The notes beneath the pieces are model-generated. The model was given only the letters and a program-made list of their open reading frames with translations. It had not been told where the DNA came from and made no database searches. A program made the position numbers and the translations under genes. 64,000 nt of DNA, taken from the NCBI GenBank assembly GCA_947476465.1, contig CANJQN010000001.1:162788-226787 (forward strand), read 5' to 3'. The stretch is from Comamonadaceae bacterium. GTDB lineage: Bacteria > Pseudomonadota > Gammaproteobacteria > Burkholderiales > Burkholderiaceae_C. Shown here piece by piece: positions 8,084-17,105 of the stretch (positions within the stretch are counted from its first letter, which is position 1; each line of letters starts with the position of its first letter).

Positions 8084-8614
8084 CTAAGACGCCGCCATGG
8101 CCTTGTCGATCGGCGGCACGGCAGCCGGGTCGGGCTCCCAACCTTGCGGCAGGAACCACGCGCGTTGCATGTCCAGCAGGCGCTTGGATGCGCCGAGCAC
8201 GCGCGACTCGATTCGCCCACAGGCCTGCGCGTCGACCGCCGCGGCGGTTCGCAGCAAGGCCGTGAGCACACCCCCGAGTTCCTGCGCGGCCGACTGCAAA
8301 CCGGACGGCCTGGCGCCGGCATCGTCCAGCAGGGCCTGCGCTGGCCGCACAGCGGCGGCCAGCGCCTGCGCCACAGCGGGCGACACGGCGCGCGCATCGT
8401 CCATCGAGGCCTTCGCCAAATCGAGGTAGTGGGCCAGCTCAAACCGGTTTCGTTGCTGCGCGTAATCGAGCCGCTGCTCGAAGAACCGGAGGTATTTTGC
8501 AACGAGGGTGGCTTGCTCCCGGGCCAGCGGGTGTGAAGCGTCGATGGCGTCCAGCACCACCTCCTCCATGGCCTTGGCTGCAGCCCGCAGCGCATTGAGA
8601 CTGTGATCGGCCAT
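8084..8614 (-). CDS. Hypothetical all-helical protein, third gene of phosphotransferase operon
   Basis: This 176-residue, Ala/Leu/Arg-rich protein is predicted to be almost entirely helical, with no signal peptide or membrane segment. N-terminal stretches such as ALRAAAKAMEEVVLDAI and YLRFFEQRLDYAQQRNRFE look like helical-bundle material. I do not recognise the family. Its ATG overlaps the phosphotransferase TGA by one base (TGATG), so it is translationally coupled and probably works with the kinase. The levulinate (lva) operon also places a small partner protein next to its phosphotransferase, but I see no sequence match to LvaB. Confidence 0.7.
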   Translation of the reverse strand: MADHSLNALRAAAKAMEEVVLDAIDASHPLAREQATLVAKYLRFFEQRLDYAQQRNRFELAHYLDLAKASMDDARAVSPAVAQALAAAVRPAQALLDDAGARPSGLQSAAQELGGVLTALLRTAAAVDAQACGRIESRVLGASKRLLDMQRAWFLPQGWEPDPAAVPPIDKAMAAS

Positions 8615-9873
8615 CAGCGCACCTCCGTCAAAATGGCCTGCAGGTCGCTGGCCAGTTGGTACACGACGCCTTCGATCCAGGTGAGCAACACATCCTGGTG
8701 CGAGCGCCCCAGCCGCGCCACGCGGTAGGCCGTTCCCAGGGACGATGCGATCAGCTGGTAGCCGTTCAGCACGCGGTAGTAGCGCAGTCGCTGCGGGTCG
8801 ATCATCAGGCCCGACACCTTCTGGTATTTCTCGTAAAACTCGTCCAGCGGCACCAGGCCCGACACCATCAGTGTCTTGCCGTCTTCGGCGTAGTTGCCGA
8901 ACAGCGGCAGCGTGATCCAGGCCAGATCGCGGTGCCGGTCGCCAAGATAGCCGCGCTCCCAGTCAAGCCAGGCCGTGATCCGGCCGCTGTCCTCGTCGAA
9001 CAGGAAATTGCCGGCGCGGTAATCACCGTGCAATACGCTCACCGTGTCCAGCACAGGGAGGTTGCGCTCGAGCCAGTGGGCCGCCACTTCCATCAGTGGC
9101 ATCTCTTCGCCGCGGTCTTCCTCCCAGATCCGGCGCGCCCGATTGAGCTGCCACAGGGCGGTGTCGGTCGTCCCGACCCGGGGCACGTCGAACGCGCTGA
9201 AGTCCTTGCCGCGAATATCGAAGGTGTGGATCTTGGCGAGGTGCTCGATGAACTGCGGCGCCAGCAATCCTTCCAGGCGCGGCCCGAACTTGCTGCCGAC
9301 ACCGCCAACCCGCCCTTCCACCGCGCGCGGCTTCGTGACGCCCGAGGCGAAGGAGTAGATCAGCGAGGGCTCGGGAAACCATCGTCCGTCGGTGTCCACC
9401 CAGTACACCCGCGGCAGAGACAGCGTGTCGCCCAGGGCGGTCAGCAACTGCATCTCGCGCGTGCGGCTCGTGGCGCTGAGCGACTCTTGCGGCTCCATGC
9501 GGATCACCAGCTTGGTCTGGGTGCGCGCGGCGAGCTGCGGATCTTGCCAATCGAGCACGAAGGTCAGCTGGATCTTGGATCCGCCACCAGTCATCCAGCG
9601 CAGGTCGCTGACCTCGAAGGCGCCTTGCACGTGGTCCCGCAGGAAGCGGTCCAGGCACTGCGCGAAATCCGCGAGCGTGGTCTCCTTGCGGCGCGGCAGC
9701 AGGCGCTGGCGCAGCTTGCGTGTCAGCAGGGCGTCGAACTCGCGCTCGGTCGGATAGCGGGCGCGCATCGTCTCGATGAACGCTTGCGTGGGCGCGTCGC
9801 GCAGCGCGTGCCCGACACCGCGGACTTCGGCCAGAAAAGCGACCCCGGGGTCGCCCGGTGCGGCGGTGGTCAT
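8614..9873 (-). CDS. APH/choline-kinase-fold phosphotransferase family protein
   Basis: This 419-residue aminoglycoside-phosphotransferase-fold kinase has the Brenner motif HGDYRAGN at 282-289 (catalytic Asp284, Asn289) and the metal-binding Asp304 in AWLDWERG. An N-terminal extension of about 90 residues precedes the kinase lobe. Relatives such as LvaA and the N-terminal domains of ACAD10/ACAD11 phosphorylate 4-hydroxyacyl-CoAs, which fits the CoA-rich surroundings better than antibiotic resistance. It starts 13 bp after the DUF7064-like gene and overlaps the next gene at TGATG. A second, shorter kinase of this fold lies at 60851-61912. Confidence 0.85.
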   Translation of the reverse strand: MTTAAPGDPGVAFLAEVRGVGHALRDAPTQAFIETMRARYPTEREFDALLTRKLRQRLLPRRKETTLADFAQCLDRFLRDHVQGAFEVSDLRWMTGGGSKIQLTFVLDWQDPQLAARTQTKLVIRMEPQESLSATSRTREMQLLTALGDTLSLPRVYWVDTDGRWFPEPSLIYSFASGVTKPRAVEGRVGGVGSKFGPRLEGLLAPQFIEHLAKIHTFDIRGKDFSAFDVPRVGTTDTALWQLNRARRIWEEDRGEEMPLMEVAAHWLERNLPVLDTVSVLHGDYRAGNFLFDEDSGRITAWLDWERGYLGDRHRDLAWITLPLFGNYAEDGKTLMVSGLVPLDEFYEKYQKVSGLMIDPQRLRYYRVLNGYQLIASSLGTAYRVARLGRSHQDVLLTWIEGVVYQLASDLQAILTEVR

Positions 9874-9886
9874 GATCTGGCCCCGC

Positions 9887-10891
9887 TCAGCCGGTGGTGA
9901 TCGAGGCCGGCCAGGCCGACGCCCTGCGCCCCCGCAGCCGGGTGAGCGTCTTGATCGGTAGCACTTCCATCACCACGCCATACCCGACCCGCTCGCCCAT
10001 CGTCCAACGCATCAGCGCCGTGTAGCAGGTGGTGGCGTAAATGTTCCAGGGCGCACCCACGTCGGCCGTGGCGTTGAGCGTGAACACCTTGCCGCGCACA
10101 TCGGTCAGCGTCATGTGCATGGAGGTCACTGTCACACCCAGCCGCACACTGGTGATGTCCATCGACACAACGCCGTACTGGACGCCGTTTTCCAGCACGT
10201 AGCCGTGCGCCAGCTTCTGGTCGCGTCCGCTGGGCGCTTCCATGTCAATGGACACGATGAGGTGGAAAGCCAGGTTTTCGTCGAACTGGGCCGAGATCGA
10301 ATCCATCGCCGGCAGGTCGTGCTCGCCGCGCTCGCCCCAGCTGTGGTCCATGCGCTCCAGCGAATCGACCTTGTATTCCGTGCCACGCACCTTGACCGTG
10401 CCGCGCACCCGGCCGGTCATGTCGAAGTGGCCGTTCCAGGCCCGCGACAGGCCCGACTTGGCCATCTTTTCATCATGGGTTCCCACGGCATGGGGCGTGT
10501 GCTTGATGTCATGCACGTCGAACGGATCCATGATTCCGTTCCAGTCGACGTGGATCTCGGTGTCGTCGAAGCCGACATAGTCGATGCGAAACTCGCGCGG
10601 CGGCACCACCGCCTTGATCTTCAGGCCCGAAGGCGAGTCGATGTCGGAAAAGCGCTTGGGCGCCGGCAGGTGAACCTGGCTGTCCACATACAGCAGCTCG
10701 GCACGGTTGTCGGTCAGCGTGCCAAAGACATAAATCTCGTTGAGCATCACGCCCAGGGTCGGGCGCGCGGCCACGTACACCATCACCAGAATGTGCTCCT
10801 CGGGGATGGCAATCGGGAAGATGTAGGTCTCGGCCCATCGGTAGTCGGCTCCGGGCGGGGTGTGGTATTCGACGTCGCTTGCAGTGATCAT
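9887..10891 (-). CDS. DUF7064-like (CrtC/AttH lipocalin-fold type) protein
   Basis: This 334-residue protein has no signal peptide and is rich in predicted beta strands. ERMDHSWGERGEHD near residues 179-192 resembles the conserved D-x-SWG segment of the DUF7064/DUF7065 and CrtC/AttH-like barrel proteins. Members often sit beside phosphotransferase and acyl-CoA genes, and their function is mostly undefined; CrtC itself hydrates a C=C bond. It is the first gene of a three-gene minus-strand operon, divergent from a LysR regulator gene that may control it. The family call rests on a short motif and overall character. Confidence 0.6.
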   Translation of the reverse strand: MITASDVEYHTPPGADYRWAETYIFPIAIPEEHILVMVYVAARPTLGVMLNEIYVFGTLTDNRAELLYVDSQVHLPAPKRFSDIDSPSGLKIKAVVPPREFRIDYVGFDDTEIHVDWNGIMDPFDVHDIKHTPHAVGTHDEKMAKSGLSRAWNGHFDMTGRVRGTVKVRGTEYKVDSLERMDHSWGERGEHDLPAMDSISAQFDENLAFHLIVSIDMEAPSGRDQKLAHGYVLENGVQYGVVSMDITSVRLGVTVTSMHMTLTDVRGKVFTLNATADVGAPWNIYATTCYTALMRWTMGERVGYGVVMEVLPIKTLTRLRGRRASAWPASITTG

Positions 10892-11026
10892 CGTGTCTCC
10901 GATCGTTGTGGTTTGGCGCCATCTCCATGGCGAACCTGCGAGAATTTACCGGCAACCATGTCATCGCGGAAGTGATTTCTTTCGCCACTGCCTTGCCTTT
11001 TCCTCATACCTCTCGCAAGCCAGCCC

Positions 11027-11989
11027 ATGCAACCGCGCAGCCTCAAGATCGCTTCCACCCACATCAAGACGCGCCATCTCCAGCTGATGACGCAGCTGAT
11101 GCGAGACGGCTCGCTGGTCCATGCCGCGCAGGCCCTGGGCATGAGCCAGTCGGCCGCATCGAAGCTGCTGACCAACCTGGAGCGCGATGTCGGCGTGTCG
11201 CTGTTCGTGCGCCATGCGCGCGGCGTCGTGCCCACCCCCTACGGCGAGATCCTCACCCGGCGCGCGGCCGCGGCGCTGGCTGAGATCGCGCGGGCCGCCG
11301 AAGAGATGGAAGACGTGCGGCGCGGCGCGCGGGTGCCGCTTTCCATCGGAAGCCTGCTCAGTCCCAGCTCGACCTACCTGCCTGCCGCGCTCCTGCAGCT
11401 GGCGCGGGAAGCGCCCGAGATCCTTCTTCAGGTTCACACCGACACCAGTCGCGCGCTGGTCGAGGGCCTCATGGACGCGCGATTCGACCTGGTGCTGGCA
11501 CGCGTGCGCGATGCCTCGCTGGAGCCAGAGCTGCTCTTCGAGCCGGTCGTTGCCGAACCCATCTGCGTGATCGTGCGATCAGGTCACCCGCTGGCACGCA
11601 AGCGCAAACTCAAGCTGGCCGACCTCGTCGATCAGCCATGGATCCTGCCGCCCGCGGGCGCCGACCTTCGCGCCCGTATGGACGCCTTGTGCATCCAGCA
11701 GGGGCTCCCCCTGCTGACCAGCCTGATGGAAACGCTGTCCGCGCCGGTCATGCTCAGTACGGTACGCATGAGCAACGCCCTCGTTCTTCTGCCCGAGGAG
11801 TTCGCCCGCCCCTACTGCGCCACCGGTTGGCTGGCCGTGCTGAACATCGATCTCGGCGTGCGGTCGGAAATCTTCGGGGTGATCACCCGCCGGAACCGGC
11901 AAGCATCGCCGCAGGTAAACCGGGCTTTGGACATCTTTCGACAGGCGGCCCGTGACGTGTATGGGCGGACGCTCGCCGCTGTGGTCTGA
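11027..11989 (+). CDS. LysR family transcriptional regulator
   Basis: This 320-residue LysR-type regulator has a winged HTH at about residues 15-72 (recognition helix around SQSAASKLLTNLE) and a periplasmic-binding-protein-like effector domain from about 100. Its divergent position, 135 bp from the DUF7064/phosphotransferase operon, is the standard LysR arrangement, so that operon is its likely target. In the gap a region around 10915-10937 has loose dyad symmetry, but I cannot define a T-N11-A box with confidence. The effector is unknown. Confidence 0.9.
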   Translation: MQPRSLKIASTHIKTRHLQLMTQLMRDGSLVHAAQALGMSQSAASKLLTNLERDVGVSLFVRHARGVVPTPYGEILTRRAAAALAEIARAAEEMEDVRRGARVPLSIGSLLSPSSTYLPAALLQLAREAPEILLQVHTDTSRALVEGLMDARFDLVLARVRDASLEPELLFEPVVAEPICVIVRSGHPLARKRKLKLADLVDQPWILPPAGADLRARMDALCIQQGLPLLTSLMETLSAPVMLSTVRMSNALVLLPEEFARPYCATGWLAVLNIDLGVRSEIFGVITRRNRQASPQVNRALDIFRQAARDVYGRTLAAVV

Positions 11990-12053
11990 GTCACCTCGGG
12001 ACAGGCAAACAGGCGCTGGCGGATAACCCTGCAGACCTACAATCCATCCACCG

Positions 12054-12818
12054 ATGCCGGCCCCCCATTCCATGAAATCAGCCTTCCGACTCGAACCGGG
12101 CCCGGTCACCCTTTACGCTCAGCTGGCCGGCATCCTGCGTGAGCGCATCAAGAGTGGCACCTGGCCGAACGGCGCCGAGATTCCCACGCTGGAGGAACTG
12201 GCGCAAGAGTTCACAGTGGCCCGCGTCACGGTGCGGCAAGCCATGCAGATCCTCATGCGGGATGGCCTGGTGTCCAGCCAGCGCGGACGCCGCACCTTCG
12301 TCACTTACGCCCCAGCCGAAGACAAAAGCCCCTTGTTCCTGTCCATCGACATGGTGAACGCGGTCACGCCCACGTACGAGGTCAGCGTCGTTAGCCGCGA
12401 TGAAGTGCCAGACAGCTACCTGGGCCAGCCCTTCATGGGCAGCCCGCGCGGCAGTTACATGCGAATTCGAAAGGTCGATAGCGAAAGGGGCGAACCGTAT
12501 TCGCTCTCGACCAATTTCATCGCCATGGCGGTCTACAAGCGCTTCGGCAAGGTGGGCGAAGACCAGGTAAAGATCGCCCGGCTGGTGCGAGACAAGGCGC
12601 GCACCACCCTGGCAAGTTGCAACGAGCGCGTGACCGTGGGCGCCGCCGACCTGGATGAATCCCAGCTTCTCAAATGCCCGATCGGCGCACCGGTGGCACG
12701 TATTCGCCGCGTGTTCCTCGACGGCAAAGGCGACATCCTCTACTACGGGCAGCTCACTTACCGAAGCGATCGCTTTGGCATCGAGCGCGACATCACCGAC
12801 ATGGTCAAGGGCAGCTGA
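12054..12818 (+). CDS. GntR family regulator, HutC subfamily
   Basis: This 254-residue protein has a GntR winged-helix domain over residues 17-85 (LEELAQEFTVARVTVRQAMQ, then the wing SSQRGRRTFV). A UTRA ligand-binding domain of the HutC type covers about 105-245. The start may be ATG 12054 or ATG 12072; both lie ahead of the domain. It precedes two Bug solute-binding protein genes and a CoA-transferase gene in the same direction, with a promoter of its own kind at 12843. It is therefore the likely regulator of that transport/activation unit, probably responding to the imported acid or its CoA ester. Confidence 0.88.
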   Translation: MPAPHSMKSAFRLEPGPVTLYAQLAGILRERIKSGTWPNGAEIPTLEELAQEFTVARVTVRQAMQILMRDGLVSSQRGRRTFVTYAPAEDKSPLFLSIDMVNAVTPTYEVSVVSRDEVPDSYLGQPFMGSPRGSYMRIRKVDSERGEPYSLSTNFIAMAVYKRFGKVGEDQVKIARLVRDKARTTLASCNERVTVGAADLDESQLLKCPIGAPVARIRRVFLDGKGDILYYGQLTYRSDRFGIERDITDMVKGS

Positions 12819-12842
12819 GGCCCACACCCCACCTGGGCCCCA

Positions 12843-12870
12843 TTGACGGTCGGCCGCGTTTAACTAAAAT
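12843..12870 (+). promoter_or_regulatory. Sigma70-like promoter for Bug/CoA-transferase unit
   Basis: TTGACG (12843-12848) and TAAAAT (12865-12870) are separated by 16 bp and each match consensus at five of six positions. The AT-rich stretch TAACTAAAATTATTGGTAGG stands out in this GC-rich window. A leader of about 145 nt follows before the ATG at 13024. Confidence 0.55.
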
Positions 12871-12907
12871 TATTGGTAGGACTTTCAGTCTTGTCGATGC
12901 CGCGCCA

Positions 12908-12968
12908 GGCAGCTCTACGCTGCCGAGTCATCAACAGAGAACCCAGACAGGGGTTGCATGCCTGTCTG
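12908..12968 (+). promoter_or_regulatory. Leader with two hairpins upstream of Bug gene
   Basis: GGCAG/CTGCC (12908-12912 with 12920-12924, 7-nt loop) is followed by CAGACAGG/CCTGTCTG (12944-12951 with 12961-12968, 9-nt loop). Both lie between the predicted promoter and the first Bug gene. No T-tract follows, so they are more likely RNA stabilising or regulatory structures than a terminator. Confidence 0.35.
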
Positions 12969-13023
12969 ACACCAGCTCTATGAGCGTCCGCGCACCTTCC
13001 AACAGACCACCCCGGAGACCCTC

Positions 13024-13980
13024 ATGAAACTGTCCCACCTTCTCGCCGGCGCCGCCCTGCTCGGCCTGTCCACCCTGGCAGCCGCGCAGATCCAGAACGC
13101 CACCCGCTTTGTCACGGGCAGCGCGGCCGGTGGCGGCGTGGACAACGTCGCCCGCATGATGGCCGAATCGATGGGCGCCATCATGGGCCGCACCATCGTC
13201 GTGGACAACAAGCCCGGCGCCTCCTACAACATCGCCGGCGACATCGTGGCCAAGGCCGCTCCTGACGGGCAGACCGCGCTGGTCACCTTCAACGTCCACC
13301 CCATCTCCGGCGCGCTGCACCCCAACCTGCCCTTCGATCCGGTCAAGGACTTCCGGGCGGTGGGCATGATCGCCACCACCCCCTACGCCATCGTGGCCAA
13401 CCCGAACTTGCCGGGCAGCAACCTCAAGGAAGTGATCGCCTTGGCCAAGACACGGGGCCGCACACTGAACTTCGCCTCGATCGGCCTGGGCACGCCGCAG
13501 CATCTGATGATGGAGCGCCTGAAGCAGCAGACCGGCGCGGATATCCGCATGGTGCACTACAAGACCCCTTCCACCGGGCAGACCGACGTGGTCGCCGGCC
13601 ATGTCGACTTCATCATTTCCACCATCGCCTTCTGCGAGCCCCTGGTCAAGGCCGGCCGGCTCAAGGTGCTGGCCGTGACCAGCAACGAGCGGCTGCCGGT
13701 GTTCCCCGACGCGCCCACCGTCATCGAATCCGGCTACCGCGGCTTCGTCACCGACGGCTGGTACGCCATGTTGCTGCCGGCCAAGACACCTCCAGCCACG
13801 GTCGCGGCCTACAACGCTGCGCTCAACCAGGCGCTGGCCCAGCCGGCCATCCGGGACAAGTTTCGCGCCTCCGGCCTGACCCCCACGCCGGGCAAGGCCG
13901 AGGTGCTCGACGAGCAGATCAAGGAAGACGCGGAGATGTGGAAGAAAGTGATCGTCGACCAGGGCATCAAGCCAGAGTAA
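13024..13980 (+). CDS. Bug/TctC family tripartite tricarboxylate transporter substrate-binding protein
   Basis: This 318-residue periplasmic protein has a Sec signal peptide (MKLSHLLAGAALLGLSTLAA, cleavage after about residue 22). The Bug fold shows the conserved GSAAGGGVDNVAR loop, VVDNKPGA, and the LPAKTPPATV segment near the C-terminus. Bug proteins deliver carboxylates or amides to TctAB-type carriers, but no TctA or TctB gene is in the window, so it is an orphan. It heads a unit of two Bug genes and a CoA-transferase gene, consistent with capture and CoA activation of the same acid. Confidence 0.9.
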   Translation: MKLSHLLAGAALLGLSTLAAAQIQNATRFVTGSAAGGGVDNVARMMAESMGAIMGRTIVVDNKPGASYNIAGDIVAKAAPDGQTALVTFNVHPISGALHPNLPFDPVKDFRAVGMIATTPYAIVANPNLPGSNLKEVIALAKTRGRTLNFASIGLGTPQHLMMERLKQQTGADIRMVHYKTPSTGQTDVVAGHVDFIISTIAFCEPLVKAGRLKVLAVTSNERLPVFPDAPTVIESGYRGFVTDGWYAMLLPAKTPPATVAAYNAALNQALAQPAIRDKFRASGLTPTPGKAEVLDEQIKEDAEMWKKVIVDQGIKPE

Positions 13981-14088
13981 GGGTTGATCGTGACATTGCG
14001 CGCACAAGCGATCCACTAGACTGGCGCAACCCTGCACGTGCGCGCCGCCATGGCGCCGCACCGCATATCTACCCACCAGGTGCGCCCC

Positions 14089-15045
14089 ATGCAAACACGT
14101 TCCTTCCTGAAGGCGCTCGGCCTTCTCGCCGCCCTTCCCGCCAGCAGCGTGCTGGCCCAGTCGGGCCGCCCGATCCGCATCGTGGTCCCGCTTCCGGCCG
14201 GCACCGCCACCGACCTGGCCGCACGCGTGCTGGCGCAGAACCTGTCGGCCATCCTGGGCGAGGCGATCGTCGTGGACAACAAGCCCGGGGGCAATGGCAC
14301 CATCGGCGTGATGGACATGATGCGTGCTCCGGCGGACGGGCGCACGTTGGTGCTGGGTTCGAACTCGCCCCTTGCCGCCAACATGGCGCTGGTCAAGGGC
14401 ATGGCCTACGACCCGCGGCGCGACTTCATGCCCATCGCCGGCTTCGGAGAAACCATGCACGCGCTGATGGTCAAGCCCACCTTTCCGGCGCGCACCATGG
14501 CCGAGTTCATCGCCAATGCCAAGCAAAAGCCCGGCAAGATCAGTGTCGGCTCGTCCACCAGCGGCGTGCAGGTGCAGATCGCCACGCTTGAAAAGCTGGC
14601 CGGCATTGAGCTGCTCACCGTCCCCTACAAGGGAATCCCGGCAGCCATCACCGACATCATCGGCGGCAACCTCGACGCCACGATGGTCGACCTGGCGAAC
14701 GCCATGAGCCATGGCAAGGCCAACAATCTGCGCGCCATCGCGGTGACCTCGCTCAAACGCAACCCGCTGGTCCCGGACTGGCCGGCGATCTCCGAAACCC
14801 TGCCCGGCTTCGACTTTCCGTCGTGGGTCGGTCTGGTCGGCCCAGCCGGCATGCCGCGCGATCTGGCTGTCAAGATGAACGCCGCAGTGCGCGAGGCTGT
14901 TCAAAAGCCCGAGATCATCGACAGGCTCGCCACCATCGGCTTCGCGCCCATGCGCCTGTCGAACGACGAATTCAAGACCTACATCGACAGCGAAGTGGAC
15001 AAGTGGATCCGCCTGGCGCGCGAGGCCAAGGTTCAGGCCGAGTGA
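14089..15045 (+). CDS. Bug/TctC family substrate-binding protein (second)
   Basis: This 318-residue Bug protein has a signal peptide MQTRSFLKALGLLAALPASS ending near residue 24 (VLAQ). PLPAGTATDLAAR and VVDNKPGGNGTIG are the two ligand-loop motifs. ATG 14089, preceded by AGGTG, is preferred over ATG 14038, because only the former puts the signal peptide at the N-terminus. It lies 108 bp after the first Bug gene and 4 bp before the CoA-transferase gene, so it is firmly linked to the latter. It is clearly diverged from the first copy, so the two probably bind different ligands. Confidence 0.9.
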   Translation: MQTRSFLKALGLLAALPASSVLAQSGRPIRIVVPLPAGTATDLAARVLAQNLSAILGEAIVVDNKPGGNGTIGVMDMMRAPADGRTLVLGSNSPLAANMALVKGMAYDPRRDFMPIAGFGETMHALMVKPTFPARTMAEFIANAKQKPGKISVGSSTSGVQVQIATLEKLAGIELLTVPYKGIPAAITDIIGGNLDATMVDLANAMSHGKANNLRAIAVTSLKRNPLVPDWPAISETLPGFDFPSWVGLVGPAGMPRDLAVKMNAAVREAVQKPEIIDRLATIGFAPMRLSNDEFKTYIDSEVDKWIRLAREAKVQAE

Positions 15046-15049
15046 GCGC

Positions 15050-16246
15050 ATGAAGTCCCTGCCGCTGGAGGGCCTGCGCATCCTGGATTTGTCCAAGGTA
15101 CTGGCCGGGCCGCTGTGCGCCCAGTACCTGGGCGACATGGGCGCCGACGTGATCAAGGTCGAGACGCCAGGCGCCGGGGACGAGACCCGCGGCTGGCCGC
15201 CATTTCGGGAAGCGGCCGGCACACGCACCGGTGCCGTGTTCCTGAGTGTCAATCGCAACAAGCGCAGCATTGCGCTGGACCTTGGCAGTGACGCCGGCCG
15301 TGCGGCCGTGCAACGCCTGGTCGAAAAATCGGACGTGGTGATCGCCAGCTTCGGCCCCGGCGTGGCGGCCAAGCTCGGCGTGGATCCCGACACGCTCCTG
15401 GCCCTGAACCCGCGCCTCGTCTACTGCGAGATCTCCGGCTTCGGCAGTGTCGGGCCGATGCGCATGGGCAAGGGTTACGACGTCATTTTGCAGGCCTTCT
15501 GCGGCATGATCTCCATCACCGGAGAGCGCAACGGCCCGCCGGTGCGCAGCCCCTTTTCGCCGGTCGATCAGGCCACCGGCCTGCACGCGCTCGTCGGGGT
15601 GCTCACAGCGCTGTTTCGGCGCGAGCGCACCGGCAAGGGCGGCTTGGTCGAGGCCGCATTGTTCGACAGCGCCACGGGCTTCCTGGGCTACTTTCTGCAA
15701 AGCTTCTGGGAGCGTGGCACCGAGCCCGAGCGCCCCGGCTCCGGCCACGAATCGCTGTGCCCTTACAAGGCCTTCGACACGGCCGACAAGCCCCTGATCC
15801 TGGGCGTGGCCAACGACACCCTGTGGGTGCGCTTTTGCAAGCTCGCCGGCCTGATGGACGTGGTGGACGATCCGCGTTTTCGCACCAACGCCGACCGGGT
15901 ACGCCATCGCGACGAAACCGAGGCCCTGGTCGCCACGGTGCTGCGCACCCGTACGCGAGACGCCTGGCTGCCCGCGCTGGATGAGGCCGGCATTCCCGCC
16001 TCGCCGCAGCACACGCTGGGCGAGCTGGCCCAGCACCCGCACACCCTGGCCAGCGGCATGCGCTTTGACTACCAGCACCCGGTGCTGGGTGCCATGTCGG
16101 GCGTGGCCCAGCCGCTGCGGTTTGACGGCGAGCGCATGCCGCTGCGCCGCGCGCCGCCGATGCATGGCGAGCACACGGCGCAGGTGTTGCAAGAGGCGGG
16201 GTTTACAGAGGCGGAGATCGCGGCGCTGACGAAGATTGCGGGTTGA
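15050..16246 (+). CDS. CaiB/BaiF CoA-transferase family III protein
   Basis: This 398-residue protein has the family start GLRILDLSKVLAGPLCAQYL, GADVIKVETPGAGDE, and nucleophile Asp173 in SPVDQATG, followed by RRERTGKGGLVEAALFDS. GYDVILQAFCGMISITG is the usual substrate-pocket segment. It is the third gene of the Bug-Bug-CoA-transferase unit, starting 4 bp after the second Bug stop. The likely role is to activate the acid those proteins capture, using an acyl-CoA donor. A palindromic repeat follows its stop. Confidence 0.9.
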   Translation: MKSLPLEGLRILDLSKVLAGPLCAQYLGDMGADVIKVETPGAGDETRGWPPFREAAGTRTGAVFLSVNRNKRSIALDLGSDAGRAAVQRLVEKSDVVIASFGPGVAAKLGVDPDTLLALNPRLVYCEISGFGSVGPMRMGKGYDVILQAFCGMISITGERNGPPVRSPFSPVDQATGLHALVGVLTALFRRERTGKGGLVEAALFDSATGFLGYFLQSFWERGTEPERPGSGHESLCPYKAFDTADKPLILGVANDTLWVRFCKLAGLMDVVDDPRFRTNADRVRHRDETEALVATVLRTRTRDAWLPALDEAGIPASPQHTLGELAQHPHTLASGMRFDYQHPVLGAMSGVAQPLRFDGERMPLRRAPPMHGEHTAQVLQEAGFTEAEIAALTKIAG

Positions 16247-16284
16247 CCACCCCGTCCTCGCCGCCGCCATAACCCGCACCCCTG

Positions 16285-16391
16285 CCGTCATCCCCGCGAA
16301 AGCGGGGATCCAGGAGCGAGGTCCGGCCGACGCGACGGGCCATCGCTACGCTCGGCTGCAGCCTGGATTCCCGCCTGCGCGGGAATGACGG
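16285..16391. repeat. Palindromic intergenic repeat (CGTCATCCCCGCG type)
   Basis: This 107-bp element begins CCGTCATCCCCGCG and ends CGCGGGAATGACGG, so its ends are inverted repeats, and each end forms its own short hairpin (for example CCCCGC-GAAA-GCGGGG). It lies between convergent genes. Related copies are at 59299-59443 and 63799-63870. Confidence 0.75.
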
Positions 16392-16402
16392 AACATTTGG
16401 CA

Positions 16403-17080
16403 TCAACGGCTTCGTGGCCGGGACACCGTCGCCTTGGCCGCGGACTTGGCCCCGGACTTCGCGCGCGCCGGCGGCGCCTCGTTCCAGATGCCCGAGAAGG
16501 TGGTGATGGTCGTGTCGATCAGTGCCTGCACCGACCCCTCGCGTTCGTCGAACCAGCCCACGGTGCGATTGAGTGTGCCCAGGATCAGGGGGCGCAGCAT
16601 GCGCGGCTCCAGCCCCTGCTTGAGCCAGCCCGCGGCCAGGGCCTCGTCGAGCAGCTTGCGCCAGAACGCGCTGTAGCCATCGCGCACCGGGCGGATGACG
16701 CTGCTGACGGCCTCGGGCAGCTTGATGCGCGACTGCGCATTGGTCGAGGTGAAGGGCTTGTTGCCGTGCAGCGCGCGCAGGTGGCCGCGGATGGCCGCCT
16801 CGACGCGCAGGCGCGGTGTGGCGCCATCGGGCAATGCGGCGATCTCGGCCGAGACCGACGCGAAGATCGTGTCCACCGCGATGCGGATGATCTCTTCGTA
16901 GATCCGCTCCTTCGACGCGAAATAGTAGTAGACCGTCGACGAGCGGATGCCCGCCTTGTCGGCGATCTCGCGCAGACCGGACTCGGCGAAGCCCTTGGTC
17001 GAAAACAGCACCGCCGCTTCGCGCAGGATGATGTCGCGGGCATTGGGCAGGCGGCCTGGCTCCTCGAGCACTGCGCTCAT
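16403..17080 (-). CDS. TetR family transcriptional regulator
   Basis: This 225-residue TetR protein has an HTH at residues 34-54 (LREIADKAGIRSSTVYYYF, then ASKERIYEEI). Its C-terminal ligand domain of about 140 residues is followed by a basic Ala/Lys/Arg tail (about 205-225). It lies 25 bp downstream of the racemase gene and in the same direction, so it is part of that operon. The divergent promoter they face contains a perfect 16-bp palindrome (18319-18334). Autoregulation plus repression of the side-chain operon, with an acyl-CoA effector, is the natural model. Confidence 0.9.
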   Translation of the reverse strand: MSAVLEEPGRLPNARDIILREAAVLFSTKGFAESGLREIADKAGIRSSTVYYYFASKERIYEEIIRIAVDTIFASVSAEIAALPDGATPRLRVEAAIRGHLRALHGNKPFTSTNAQSRIKLPEAVSSVIRPVRDGYSAFWRKLLDEALAAGWLKQGLEPRMLRPLILGTLNRTVGWFDEREGSVQALIDTTITTFSGIWNEAPPARAKSGAKSAAKATVSRPRSR

Positions 17081-17105
17081 AGGGCCCCCACGCTCGGCAC
17101 TGCGC

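Noticed and set aside
12931..15393. 820-codon open frame on the minus strand opposite the Bug genes
   Set aside because: It is the shadow of the two Bug genes and the CoA-transferase start: His/Gly/Arg-rich, no domain, and the plus-strand genes have signal peptides and clear family motifs.
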